A stretch of DNA of 64,000 nt from Clostridiales bacterium (GTDB taxonomy: Bacteria > Bacillota > Clostridia > Oscillospirales > Acutalibacteraceae): the NCBI GenBank assembly GCA_012524025.1, contig JAAYSC010000040.1, forward strand, positions 1-64,000, written 5' to 3'. The notes beneath the pieces are model-generated. The model saw only the letters and a program-made list of their open reading frames with translations, did no database searches and was not told the origin of the DNA. Positions 9,560 through 18,610 of this stretch are shown here, in pieces; position 1 is the first letter of the stretch; the number at the start of each line of letters is the position of its first letter. Both the position numbers and the translations under genes were made by a program.

Positions 9560-9978
9560 AAATCTTGGCAATAGATTTTGGTGATGCCAGGACGGGGCTT
9601 GCTGTTTGTGATGAGCTTGAAATACTTGCTACGCCGCTCAAAGTAATAAAACACAAAAACACAGAAGCTTTAGTTGAAGAAATTAAGAAAATTATAGATG
9701 AAAACTCAATCCAAGGCCTTGTTTTAGGTTTACCTAAAAACATGGATTCGAGTTTAGGTTTCAGAGCTCAAAAAAGCCTCGAATTTGCCAAAAAACTTGA
9801 AGAAGAAACCGGTATAGAAGTAGCGCTTTGGGACGAACGATTGACAACGGTTGCCGCGCATGGTTTTTTAAACACAACAAATGTCAGAGGAAAAAAAAGA
9901 AAAAACTTAGTAGACGCAGTCGCTGCCACAATAATTTTGCAAGATTATATTAACAGCAGAAAAAATCAGAATTTTTAG
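9556..9978 (+). CDS. ruvX: Putative pre-16S rRNA nuclease / Holliday junction resolvase-like YqgF
   Basis: LAIDFGDARTGLAVCD, LGLPKNMD, WDERLTTVAA motifs. Confidence 0.92.
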   Translation: MKILAIDFGDARTGLAVCDELEILATPLKVIKHKNTEALVEEIKKIIDENSIQGLVLGLPKNMDSSLGFRAQKSLEFAKKLEEETGIEVALWDERLTTVAAHGFLNTTNVRGKKRKNLVDAVAATIILQDYINSRKNQNF

Positions 9979-9986
9979 GAGATTTT

Positions 9987-11354
9987 ATGGCTAAGTCAAA
10001 GGCTAAAAGTGTATATGTATGCAGTAGTTGTGGCTACGAGAGTGCAAAATGGTTTGGATGTTGCCCCGGCTGTGATGAATGGAACACTATGCATGAAGAG
10101 CTTAAAGCTACCGGAAGAACAGCATCAAAATCTCTCTCGAATAAAAATCTAAAAGTTTTAAAACTCTCACAAATAACCTCTGATAGCGAAATTCGTCATA
10201 AGACCGGAAGTGACGAGTTAGACAGAGTTTTGGGCGGTGGGCTCGTAACCGGCTCCTTGGTTTTGTTAAGTGGTGATCCCGGAATCGGCAAGTCAACAAT
10301 TTTGCTTCAAATTTGTGAACACTTGGGTAATTTTCTTGATATACTTTATGTCTCGGGTGAAGAGTCTGCCCACCAGCTGAAAATAAGAGCAGAAAGGCTT
10401 AATGTTAAAACCTCAAGGCTTAATTTTATGTGCGAGACCGACACCGAGCTTGTGTCTTCTTATATTCGGTCTTCAAATGTGGATTTGGTAATTATCGATT
10501 CTATCCAAACCATGAATCTTAATGAGCTGTCATCATCGCCGGGCAGCGTTTCTCAGGTCAGAGAGTCAACCAATATGCTGATGCGGTGTGCAAAAGAATT
10601 AAGTATCCCCCTTATCCTTGTTGGTCATGTCAATAAAGACGGTAATATTGCCGGGCCCAAAGTTTTGGAACATGTTGTTGATGCTGTTTTATATTTGGAA
10701 GGGGAGAGGCATCTTTCCTACCGTATACTCAGGGCTGTTAAGAACCGCTTTGGCGCCACGAATGAAATCGGTGTGTTTGAAATGAAAAAAGAGGGTCTGG
10801 TTGAAGTGCCCAACCCTTCACAGATGTTGATTGCCGGCCGACCTTTAAAAACGCCGGGCACATGTATTTCGTGCGTTATGGAGGGCTCCAGACCGATTTT
10901 GGCAGAAGTGCAGGGTCTGGTTACACCTACAGGCTTTGGTAATCCGCGCCGTACATCAACAGGATTTGATTATAATAGAATGTCTATGTTACTGGCTGTC
11001 TTAGAAAAGCGAGCAGGTTTTTTCTTTGGAAATATGGATGCCTATTTGAATATTGTTGGTGGCTTGAAATTGGAGGAACCTGCAAACGATTTGCCGGCGG
11101 CAATTGCCTTGATTTCCAGCCTTAAAGATTTACCGGTTCGTGATGACGCTTTGGCTTTTGGTGAAATTGGCCTGGCCGGTGAGCTGCGTTCCGTGGGTAA
11201 CTGTGAGCTCAGAATTAAAGAGGCAGCAAGATTGGGCTTTAAGCTTTGCGTAATTCCTCAACATAACTTCCGTTCTTTGAATACCGCTTCCTTTAAAAAC
11301 ATCGAAATCATTGGGGCAGCCTCTGTCAGGCAAGCCTTTGAAGCAATCTTATAA
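9987..11354 (+). CDS. radA: DNA repair protein RadA
   Basis: N-terminal CxxC..CPGC zinc finger, GDPGIGKST Walker A, KNRFG motif. Confidence 0.96.
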   Translation: MAKSKAKSVYVCSSCGYESAKWFGCCPGCDEWNTMHEELKATGRTASKSLSNKNLKVLKLSQITSDSEIRHKTGSDELDRVLGGGLVTGSLVLLSGDPGIGKSTILLQICEHLGNFLDILYVSGEESAHQLKIRAERLNVKTSRLNFMCETDTELVSSYIRSSNVDLVIIDSIQTMNLNELSSSPGSVSQVRESTNMLMRCAKELSIPLILVGHVNKDGNIAGPKVLEHVVDAVLYLEGERHLSYRILRAVKNRFGATNEIGVFEMKKEGLVEVPNPSQMLIAGRPLKTPGTCISCVMEGSRPILAEVQGLVTPTGFGNPRRTSTGFDYNRMSMLLAVLEKRAGFFFGNMDAYLNIVGGLKLEEPANDLPAAIALISSLKDLPVRDDALAFGEIGLAGELRSVGNCELRIKEAARLGFKLCVIPQHNFRSLNTASFKNIEIIGAASVRQAFEAIL

Positions 11355-11360
11355 TTCGCT

Positions 11361-12122
11361 ATGAACCAAAAACTGACGCCAGTAAAAAGGGCTAATTTAC
11401 CTTGTAACAAAGTAGGCCTTGCAATCGGATCTTGTTCGGCAAAAGCCTATAAAAGCTTAAAGGAGCGAGGCATTGAGCTTTTAGAACCGCTTGCAGAGCC
11501 AGGGTTGGAAAGAGCTTTATCCCGGCATTCAGACTTAGTATTTTTACATTTGGGTGATAAAAACATTGTAGTTAGTGAGCATCAGGCGACCTTAGCCGAA
11601 AAATTAGGAGAATATGGCTTTACAGAACCTCATTCAAGGCCCTTAATTAATTCACCTTACCCGCAAGATGTGCCTTTAAACCTGGTTTTACTGGGTGAAA
11701 ATGTAATTTGCAACACAAAAACTGCCTGGCCAAGCCTTTTAGAGCATCTTTATAGTGAAAATTTTAATATAATTGATGTTAAGCAAGGATATACCAAATG
11801 CTCTGTCTGTGTTGTCAATGAATCCGCCGTAATAACAGAAGATCGCACAATTGCATTGGCCTGTAATAAAGCGGGGATTGATGCCTTGCTCATAAGTAAA
11901 GGGACAATTAAGCTTAAAGGCCATGAATATGGCTTTATTGGTGGTTGCAGTGGATTGGTAGCCGGTGATTGCTTGGCGTTCCATGGCAAGTTGGAAGAGC
12001 ATAAAGATTCCCAAGTAATATATGATTTTTTAGACAGCCATAAAATTCAAGCTCTTTCTTTAAGCGATGAGTCATTAACCGACATCGGGGGAATATTGCC
12101 GATATTAGAATATGAACCTTGA
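11361..12122 (+). CDS. Conserved hypothetical, DUF6873/GME-fold-like
   Basis: GGCSGLVAGDCLAFHG motif and repeated CNTKTAWPSLLEHL/VKQGYTKCSV segments resemble this family; adjacent to a Xer gene. Confidence 0.6.
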   Translation: MNQKLTPVKRANLPCNKVGLAIGSCSAKAYKSLKERGIELLEPLAEPGLERALSRHSDLVFLHLGDKNIVVSEHQATLAEKLGEYGFTEPHSRPLINSPYPQDVPLNLVLLGENVICNTKTAWPSLLEHLYSENFNIIDVKQGYTKCSVCVVNESAVITEDRTIALACNKAGIDALLISKGTIKLKGHEYGFIGGCSGLVAGDCLAFHGKLEEHKDSQVIYDFLDSHKIQALSLSDESLTDIGGILPILEYEP

Positions 12123-12243
12123 TGCAAGTATCGAAAACAAAATTCAAACGAATTATTAATGACTCTTACAGTGTAAGAACAATAATTAAAAAAGGATCTC
12201 TTCAAGGGGGAGCAGTAAATTTCCCATGATTTACAAAACCACT

Positions 12244-12273
12244 AACTTCGCAAAAGAAATGTTTTGCGAAGTT
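12244..12273. repeat. Perfect 12-bp hairpin AACTTCGCAAAA-GAAATG-TTTTGCGAAGTT upstream of the Xer recombinase
   Basis: Exact inverted repeat with 6-nt loop, no downstream T-tract on either strand. Confidence 0.7.
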
Positions 12274-12309
12274 GAGGGGATTAATTAAGCGAAAAGTAGG
12301 TATTTTTGA

Positions 12310-13293
12310 TTGAAACAGGAAAATTCAGAGCAAATGCCGGAACTTCTTATAGACTACATCAGGTATCTTGATGTGGTTAAAAACCGTTCTCCATTGACCG
12401 TTGAAGAATACGCACGCGACTTGAGAACCTTTTTTAAATTTCTTTTGAGGCTTCGCGGTAACTATGCCCCAAATGTTGATTTGAATGAAATCGATATTTC
12501 AGGGCTTGATATTGATTTTTTTAAAACCGTCACGCTAAATGATGCCTATTCCTTTTTGTCTTACTGTAGGCACGACAGAAACAATGCTGCGGTTACCCGA
12601 GCTCGCAAGGCGGTGTCTTTAAAACGATTCTTTCGATACTTGAGCGTACAGCTTAAGCTTTTGGAAGAAAACCCTTTACAAGAGCTTGAAACGCCTAAAA
12701 TTAAAAAAGCTTTACCAAAGTATTTGACCTTAGAGCAAAGCATTGATTTGTTAAACTCAGTTGAAGGTAAATTTAAGGAACGCGATTACTGCATTATGAC
12801 CCTGCTTCTGAACTGCGGTTTGAGACTGTCGGAATTGACGGCCTTGAATTTGAACAGCATTAGGTCCGATAACACAATGAGTGTCATCGGTAAAGGTAAT
12901 AAGGAAAGGATTGTTTATCTCAACGGAGCTTGTGTTAATGCCATAGAAAGATATCTGTCAGTTAGGCCCGGCGAAGCGCTAATAGACAGAAACGCATTGT
13001 TTATAAGCAGGAACAGACGCAGAATCAGCAACCGCGCTGTTGAGAATATTATTGAAAAATATGTAAAAAAGTCCGGCCTTGACGGCCAAGGAATAACTGT
13101 TCATAAGCTCCGACATACCGCGGCAACCTTAATGTATCAACACGGCGGTGTCGATATTTTACTTATTAAGGAAATATTGGGGCATGAAAATCTTTCTACA
13201 ACAGAAATATATACTCACCTTGTGGATTCGCAATTAAAAAATGCGGTTGATCAGAATCCCCTAAATAAACACTTTAAAAACGATAAAAGCTAA
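12310..13293 (+). CDS. Tyrosine recombinase, XerC/XerD type
   Basis: Core-binding N-domain; catalytic NCGLRLSEL, HKLRHTAAT, LGHENLSTTEIYTHL. Confidence 0.93.
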   Translation: MKQENSEQMPELLIDYIRYLDVVKNRSPLTVEEYARDLRTFFKFLLRLRGNYAPNVDLNEIDISGLDIDFFKTVTLNDAYSFLSYCRHDRNNAAVTRARKAVSLKRFFRYLSVQLKLLEENPLQELETPKIKKALPKYLTLEQSIDLLNSVEGKFKERDYCIMTLLLNCGLRLSELTALNLNSIRSDNTMSVIGKGNKERIVYLNGACVNAIERYLSVRPGEALIDRNALFISRNRRRISNRAVENIIEKYVKKSGLDGQGITVHKLRHTAATLMYQHGGVDILLIKEILGHENLSTTEIYTHLVDSQLKNAVDQNPLNKHFKNDKS

Positions 13294-13344
13294 CTGCTAC
13301 TCTGTCGTCGGTCGACTCCCCTAAGTGAATTAATTAAGACTGTT

Positions 13345-13394
13345 GAAAAACTCCCCATCCGTCCAATAATGACGGAAAAGGGAGTTTTTTCTAT
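13345..13394. terminator. Bidirectional-looking Rho-independent terminator
   Basis: GAAAAACTCCC..CCGTC-CAATAAT-GACGG..GGGAGTTTTTTC between convergent genes. Confidence 0.8.
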
Positions 13395-13409
13395 TCTTTT
13401 ATTAGTCAT

Positions 13410-14777
13410 TCATTGAGCCAACGCTACCTTGATCATTATAGCACATTCCAAGCGTTTCTTTTCAATTTCACAGCTTATGGTATGGGGAAGTTTGATACTC
13501 CCCTCGTAAAGGTAATTATTTGCATCACAGCCACCGCTACAATAAAATTTCGCCCAGCACTTCTTACATTCTTCCTTACTATAAACAGTGGCTGAAGCAA
13601 AATCTACCTTAAGTTTATTGTCAAACTCGCCGCTTAAAACACTCCCCATTTTTTTCTCTTCAATGCCCACAAATTGATGGCAAGGGTAAATATCACCTTC
13701 GGGGGTAACTGCAATGTATTCATTGCCGCAGCTGCAGCCTCTTAAGCGCTTATAGACACATGGCCCTTGCTCTAAATCAAGCATAAAGTGAAAAAAGTTG
13801 AGTTTTTTGCCTTGCTTTTTATTTTCCAACATTAATAGGGCCAGCTTTTCATATTCTTTAAAAATTCGTGTTAAATCTTCTTCTCTTACTGAAAAAGGAA
13901 GTTCTTTCTCGGTAACGGCAGGTTCAATAGATACTTGGTCAAAACCAAGAGCAAAAAGGTGTTCAACATCATTTGAAAAGTCCAAGTTAAAACGAGTATA
14001 GGTTCCACGGACATAATATTCTTTGCCGCCGCGTTCTGCTACAAGCTTTTGGAATTTAGGCAAGACTATGTCATAGCATCCTTTGCCGGTTTGAAAACAC
14101 CTGAACCTGTCGTTAATTTCTTTGCGTCCGTCAAGCGACAAAACAACATTTGACATTTCTTTATTTATAAAGTCGATCTTTTCATCGTTTAACAGTACAC
14201 CGTTTGTAGTAAGCGTGAAGCGAAAGTTTTTATTATGCTTTTTTTCTAAAGAACGAGCATAGGAAACAAGTTTTTTTATAACTTCAAAATTCATGAGCGG
14301 CTCACCGCCAAAAAAATCGACCTCTAAATTATATCTATCGGCGGAGTTTTCTATAAGGAAATCGAGAGCTTTTTTACCTACTTCGTAAGTCATCAGCTTT
14401 CTTCCATGCCCAAAATCACCTTGCGAGGCAAAACAATAGCCGCACTCTAAGTTACAGTCATGTGCTATATTCAGGCACATGGATTTTATAGGAGCAGTTC
14501 CCAGTTTTTCTACAAATGGTAAATAGTCATCTTTTGAAAATAAAAGCCCTTGTTCCACAAGCTCTTTTATCTCACTGTAAGTTTCACTTATTTCATCATT
14601 AGAGAATTCTTTTAATTTGATATAAATATCTTTCGGGCATTCAGCGGGCAATGGCAAATCGATGAAGTCTAACATTTTATAAGCACAATCATCAAGTTCA
14701 AAAACAGCACCGCTGTTGACATCTAAGACTATCTTATAATCATTTAGGGTAAATTTATGTATCATTGTTTTCACCAC
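13410..14777 (-). CDS. scfB: Thioether cross-link-forming SCIFF peptide maturase (radical SAM/SPASM)
   Basis: CNLECGYCFASQGDFG radical SAM cluster, SPASM Cys set (CGNEYIAVTPEGDIYPCHQF, CKKCWAKFYCSGGC), adjacent SCIFF precursor. Confidence 0.94.
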   Translation of the reverse strand: MVKTMIHKFTLNDYKIVLDVNSGAVFELDDCAYKMLDFIDLPLPAECPKDIYIKLKEFSNDEISETYSEIKELVEQGLLFSKDDYLPFVEKLGTAPIKSMCLNIAHDCNLECGYCFASQGDFGHGRKLMTYEVGKKALDFLIENSADRYNLEVDFFGGEPLMNFEVIKKLVSYARSLEKKHNKNFRFTLTTNGVLLNDEKIDFINKEMSNVVLSLDGRKEINDRFRCFQTGKGCYDIVLPKFQKLVAERGGKEYYVRGTYTRFNLDFSNDVEHLFALGFDQVSIEPAVTEKELPFSVREEDLTRIFKEYEKLALLMLENKKQGKKLNFFHFMLDLEQGPCVYKRLRGCSCGNEYIAVTPEGDIYPCHQFVGIEEKKMGSVLSGEFDNKLKVDFASATVYSKEECKKCWAKFYCSGGCDANNYLYEGSIKLPHTISCEIEKKRLECAIMIKVALAQ

Positions 14778-14810
14778 AAAAAAATAAAAGGCGGAGCATA
14801 AGGCTCCGCC
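14778..14810 (-). terminator. Terminator/attenuator-like hairpin between SCIFF precursor and maturase
   Basis: On the minus strand GGCGGAGC-CTTAT-GCTCCGCC followed by TTTTATTTTTTT. Confidence 0.8.
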
Positions 14811-14828
14811 CGGGAGTCATTATATGAT

Positions 14829-14966
14829 TTATTTTTCACACTTTTGATTTGCAACCGTGCAGGATGTTTTACAGGCTGATTGACAAGAAGCCTGACATTC
14901 ACCGCAGCCGCCCTTGTGAGCCGTTTCTTTTAGATTGGCTTTGTTAACAATTTTAATGTGTTTCAT
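14829..14966 (-). CDS. scfA: SCIFF ranthipeptide precursor (six cysteines in forty-five residues)
   Basis: Translated by eye: MKHIKIVNKANLKETAHKGGCGECQASCQSACKTSCTVANQKCEK, 45 aa with 6 Cys; GGAGG ribosome-binding site upstream; absent from the supplied ORF track. Confidence 0.96.
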   Translation of the reverse strand: MKHIKIVNKANLKETAHKGGCGECQASCQSACKTSCTVANQKCEK

Positions 14967-14996
14967 TTTAGTCCCTCCACAAGAAATTTCAAGGTC

Positions 14997-15025
14997 AGTT
15001 TAGCATATATGGCCGAAAATATCAA
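14997..15025 (-). promoter_or_regulatory. Putative promoter for the SCIFF operon
   Basis: Minus strand TTGATA-17 nt-TAAACT. Confidence 0.45.
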
Positions 15026-15026
15026 G

Positions 15027-15671
15027 TTACTTGGTGCCGAAAATCCTGTCACCGGCATCACCTAAACCGGGCACGATATAGCCGTGCTCATCCAGCTTTT
15101 CATCCAGGGAAGCTAAGAACACATCAACATCCGGATGAGCTTCCTCAAGAGCTTGCAGGCCTTCGGGGGCAGCAATAATTCCAATAAACTTTATAGATTT
15201 GGGCGCATGTTCTTTTATGCGCGAGATAGCATCTATTGCCGAACCCCCGGTAGCTAACATGGGGTCCAAGACAATTACATCACGCTCTGAAACATCTATG
15301 GGTAGTTTACAGTAGTAATCAACCGGCTGCAGGCTATCGGGGTCCCTGTACAGGCCGATGTGACCCACGCGGGCAGACGGCACTAAATTTAAAACACCGT
15401 CGATCATCCCGAGGCCGGCGCGCAAGATTGGCACAAAGGCAATTTTTGTGCCCGAAATAACTCGGGTATTAGTAATGGTAAGTGGAGTTTCCACTTCTAT
15501 TTCCACCAAGGGCAGATCACGCATAGCCTCAAAGCACATAAGCATGGCCATTTCGCCTACCATTACCCTGAAATCCTTTGAACCTGTATTTTTGTCACGC
15601 AAGAGGGCAAGTTTGTGTTGAATCAGCGGGTGTTTAGTTATGACAACCTTTCCCATAAAAACCTCCATCAA
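15027..15671 (-). CDS. upp: Uracil phosphoribosyltransferase
   Basis: [20 protein letters not shown] motif, [23 protein letters not shown]-terminus. Confidence 0.96.
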   Translation of the reverse strand: MMEVFMGKVVITKHPLIQHKLALLRDKNTGSKDFRVMVGEMAMLMCFEAMRDLPLVEIEVETPLTITNTRVISGTKIAFVPILRAGLGMIDGVLNLVPSARVGHIGLYRDPDSLQPVDYYCKLPIDVSERDVIVLDPMLATGGSAIDAISRIKEHAPKSIKFIGIIAAPEGLQALEEAHPDVDVFLASLDEKLDEHGYIVPGLGDAGDRIFGTK

Positions 15672-16114
15672 CCTTCATAGTTTTCAATTTGGCTTATTTT
15701 GTTGATTCTGTCCATATGCCTTGCTTCGCCGCTAAAAGGGGTTTTAATAAAGGCATCTACGAGCTCAAAAGCTAAACCGAGGCCTATAACTCGACCGCCA
15801 AAACACAAAACATTGGCATTATTGTGCTGACGAGTTAGTTTGGCTGAATAAGGCTCAGAGCAACAGGCGGCCCGTATTCCTTTTGTTTTATTGGCTGCGA
15901 TTGACATACCAACCCCTGTGCCACAAATCAAGATACCCAAATTATTATCTTTTTCCAAGACTTTGTCAGACAGTTCCTTGGCGATAACCGTGTAATCACA
16001 GGAATTTTCACTATGAGTGCCAAGGTCTGTAAATTCAATGCCTGTTTCATGTAAATATTTTTTTACCGATTCTTTCAATTGAAAGCCTGCGTGGTCGCTA
16101 CCGATATAAAGCAT
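15668..16114 (-). CDS. rpiB: Ribose-5-phosphate isomerase B
   Basis: [23 protein letters not shown] motifs. Confidence 0.95.
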   Translation of the reverse strand: MLYIGSDHAGFQLKESVKKYLHETGIEFTDLGTHSENSCDYTVIAKELSDKVLEKDNNLGILICGTGVGMSIAANKTKGIRAACCSEPYSAKLTRQHNNANVLCFGGRVIGLGLAFELVDAFIKTPFSGEARHMDRINKISQIENYEG

Positions 16115-16115
16115 A

Positions 16116-16826
16116 TTATTCTTGACTCCTTTTTAAATTTCTTTCTGCTTGTGATGGTCGTAGGTATATGGGATTTAAGTCTTCATAAGAAAAAAACAAG
16201 TCTTCTCTATCGCGTAAATTAAAAGCGGCAGTAGCCAAACTTCCGGCCCGCTGCATGCGAAGGTGTGGGGGTGCCAGAAAGGTTTTTGATTTTAAACTTG
16301 AATCCAACTGACCGTATAGCAAGTCTGCTCCGTCACCGACCAGATAAATTGATTTTTCTCGGCTGACTTCGTAAAGCATGCTGACAAGTTGCTCGGTGGG
16401 GATAGCTAAGTCTCCGCTGTATCTGCTTATGCCGTCGGGTGTACTTGTAAACAAAGCAGTGTAAACTTGCTGACAACGGGCATCCATAACCGAGCAAATC
16501 ATAAAATCCGAGTTTAGTGCACTGTAGGCCATGGATTCGAGGGTTGATATACCGAAACACTTCATCTTTTTAGCATGAGCCATACCTTTGACACATGCTA
16601 TGCCGATTCTCACCCCTGTATATGACCCGGGGCCCAAAGCGACTGCCAAGGTATCAAGCATTGAAAGGTCCCAGCCGGTTAAAGAAAAAGCCTCATCAAC
16701 CATTTTCATTAAAGTACGGCTATGGGTGAGTCCGGAATCTGAAAACAACTCACAAATAAGTTTATCGTCTTTTGATAAAGCTACGCTACAAGCATGAGCA
16801 GAACTTTCTATTGCAAGTATATTCAA
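16116..16826 (-). CDS. tsaB: tRNA t6A biosynthesis protein TsaB
   Basis: LAIESSAHACSVAL, GPGSYTGVRIG. Confidence 0.94.
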   Translation of the reverse strand: MNILAIESSAHACSVALSKDDKLICELFSDSGLTHSRTLMKMVDEAFSLTGWDLSMLDTLAVALGPGSYTGVRIGIACVKGMAHAKKMKCFGISTLESMAYSALNSDFMICSVMDARCQQVYTALFTSTPDGISRYSGDLAIPTEQLVSMLYEVSREKSIYLVGDGADLLYGQLDSSLKSKTFLAPPHLRMQRAGSLATAAFNLRDREDLFFSYEDLNPIYLRPSQAERNLKRSQE

Positions 16827-17260
16827 GTTTTCTTGACCTCCCTTACCACAATTTGCCTTTGTTCAAGATTATTGTTTTGAGGGGAAATTTCAACTTTAAT
16901 ATAATTTGGCGGAAGCGCGTTTTCGATATTTTCACTCCACTCTATTATAATAATACCCTCACGCTTTAAATAATCGTAATAGGCGGTTGATTCCAAGTCG
17001 TCAAAGCTCTCAACTCTGTACATATCGAAATGGAAAAGAGAAACAGGGCCTTCATATTCATGCACAAGCGCAAAGGTGGGGCTGTGAACGCAATCCCCCA
17101 ACCCTAAACCGTCAGCCACTCCCCTGACGAAGGTTGTCTTCCCCGCCCCCATAGGACCGAACAAGGCAACAACATCCCCTGCTTTTAGCTTTTTGGCAAG
17201 TTGAAAACCTACCTTTTGTGTCTCATAGGAACTGTTACTTATAATAACTAATGTAAGCAC
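16823..17260 (-). CDS. tsaE: tRNA t6A biosynthesis ATPase TsaE
   Basis: GPMGAGKTTFVRG Walker A, SPTFALVHEYEG, HFDMYR. Confidence 0.94.
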   Translation of the reverse strand: MLTLVIISNSSYETQKVGFQLAKKLKAGDVVALFGPMGAGKTTFVRGVADGLGLGDCVHSPTFALVHEYEGPVSLFHFDMYRVESFDDLESTAYYDYLKREGIIIIEWSENIENALPPNYIKVEISPQNNNLEQRQIVVREVKKT

Positions 17261-17326
17261 CTTCTTTTCCTAAAGAATTATAGCATAAGAAAAAAGCCAT
17301 TAAAAGACTAAGCAAAATCCAAGAGC

Positions 17327-17355
17327 TTGATTTGCCTATTTAAAAGCCTTATAAT
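17327..17355 (+). promoter_or_regulatory. Putative sigma-A promoter for rodA
   Basis: TTGATT-17 nt-TATAAT. Confidence 0.6.
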
Positions 17356-17410
17356 TAATCGGCATAGTAGCCTTATAAAGTAGGTTTGCAAAAACGATTG
17401 GGGTTTAATA

Positions 17411-18592
17411 GTGAAAATCTTAAACGACTTTGTTAAAAATATTGATAAATTACTGCTATCACTCTGTTTACTTGCCTCTGCCCTTGGTGTTCTAATGGTT
17501 TACAGTGCCAGTTTAAGTTCTAAGTCGCAAGATCAAGTATTGTCGCGCGATGTTATTATAATGTTGGCGGCAGTCGGCTTGGGTTTGGTTTTATGTTTTA
17601 TCATTTCGGCCCTGGATTATGAGGCAGTGTTAAAATTATGGCCATTTTTTACAGCAATTTGTTTAGCTTTAATGTTTGCGCTTTTTATTTGGGGTGTGGG
17701 CCCCGGTGACAGGCCGGACGCAAAATCTTGGCTTTCTATAGGCGGAATACACTTTCAACCTTCAGAACTGCTTAAAATCGGCTTTATTTTGACCTTTTCC
17801 CTTCATATTGACGCCGTGAAGGGAAAGACCAATGATTTGAAAAACATTGCTTTATTAGCCCTTCACGGGATTTTTCCGGCACTTCTGGTCATAGTCACGG
17901 GTGATTTGGGTTCAGCCTTGGTTTTTGTTGGTATGTTTTTAGGCATGATGTTCTTAGCCGGTGTTAAATTTAAATTTTTTCTTATTGGCGGTGCTTTCGC
18001 TCTTGCCGGCCTTCCGGTGTTATGGCTAAAGTTTTTTTCTCAATTTCAAAAAGACAGGTTCCTTGCGATTTACTACCCACAGGGTTTATCCGAAAGCACT
18101 TATAAAACCATAATATATCAACAGCAACAAAGTGTAAATGCCATTGGTGCGGGCCGCCTGACCGGTAGCGGGCTTTTTAAGGGTGTTTTTACTCAGAACA
18201 ATCTTATACCGGTAGATGAAAGTGATATGATTTTTGCTGTTATAGGTGAAGAATTAGGTTTTATAGGTGCAGTTTTGTTTCTACTTTTATTAGCTTTTAT
18301 TGTTGTTAAAATTTTAAGTATAGCTCACAAAGCCAACACTTACTCGGGCAAGCTTATTAGTTACGGTATGGCGCTTATGCTGGGTGTGCAAACTATTATT
18401 AACATAGGTGTAAGCCTTAAGCTTTTGCCTTGCATCGGTATTACACTCCCCTTTTACAGCGCCGGGGGCTCTGCCAATATTTGCGTTTATATAGGTATAG
18501 GCATTTTATTGAGCATTTATCGTTCAAGTGTAATAACCAAACCTGTAAATTTCAGGCTCAGTCATATCAGCACGCCTTTTTCCGAAGCATAA
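17411..18592 (+). CDS. rodA: SEDS peptidoglycan polymerase, RodA type
   Basis: Polytopic; FQPSELLKIG, TGDLGSALVF, GEELGFIGAV, LPFYSAGGSA motifs. Confidence 0.88.
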   Translation: MKILNDFVKNIDKLLLSLCLLASALGVLMVYSASLSSKSQDQVLSRDVIIMLAAVGLGLVLCFIISALDYEAVLKLWPFFTAICLALMFALFIWGVGPGDRPDAKSWLSIGGIHFQPSELLKIGFILTFSLHIDAVKGKTNDLKNIALLALHGIFPALLVIVTGDLGSALVFVGMFLGMMFLAGVKFKFFLIGGAFALAGLPVLWLKFFSQFQKDRFLAIYYPQGLSESTYKTIIYQQQQSVNAIGAGRLTGSGLFKGVFTQNNLIPVDESDMIFAVIGEELGFIGAVLFLLLLAFIVVKILSIAHKANTYSGKLISYGMALMLGVQTIINIGVSLKLLPCIGITLPFYSAGGSANICVYIGIGILLSIYRSSVITKPVNFRLSHISTPFSEA

Positions 18593-18610
18593 AACAAAAA
18601 AATAAATCTT

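Noticed and set aside
12310-13293. Xer recombinase as an integrase marking a mobile island
   Set aside because: No tRNA, att-like direct repeats or cargo genes nearby; surrounding genes are all housekeeping, so a chromosomal Xer is more likely.
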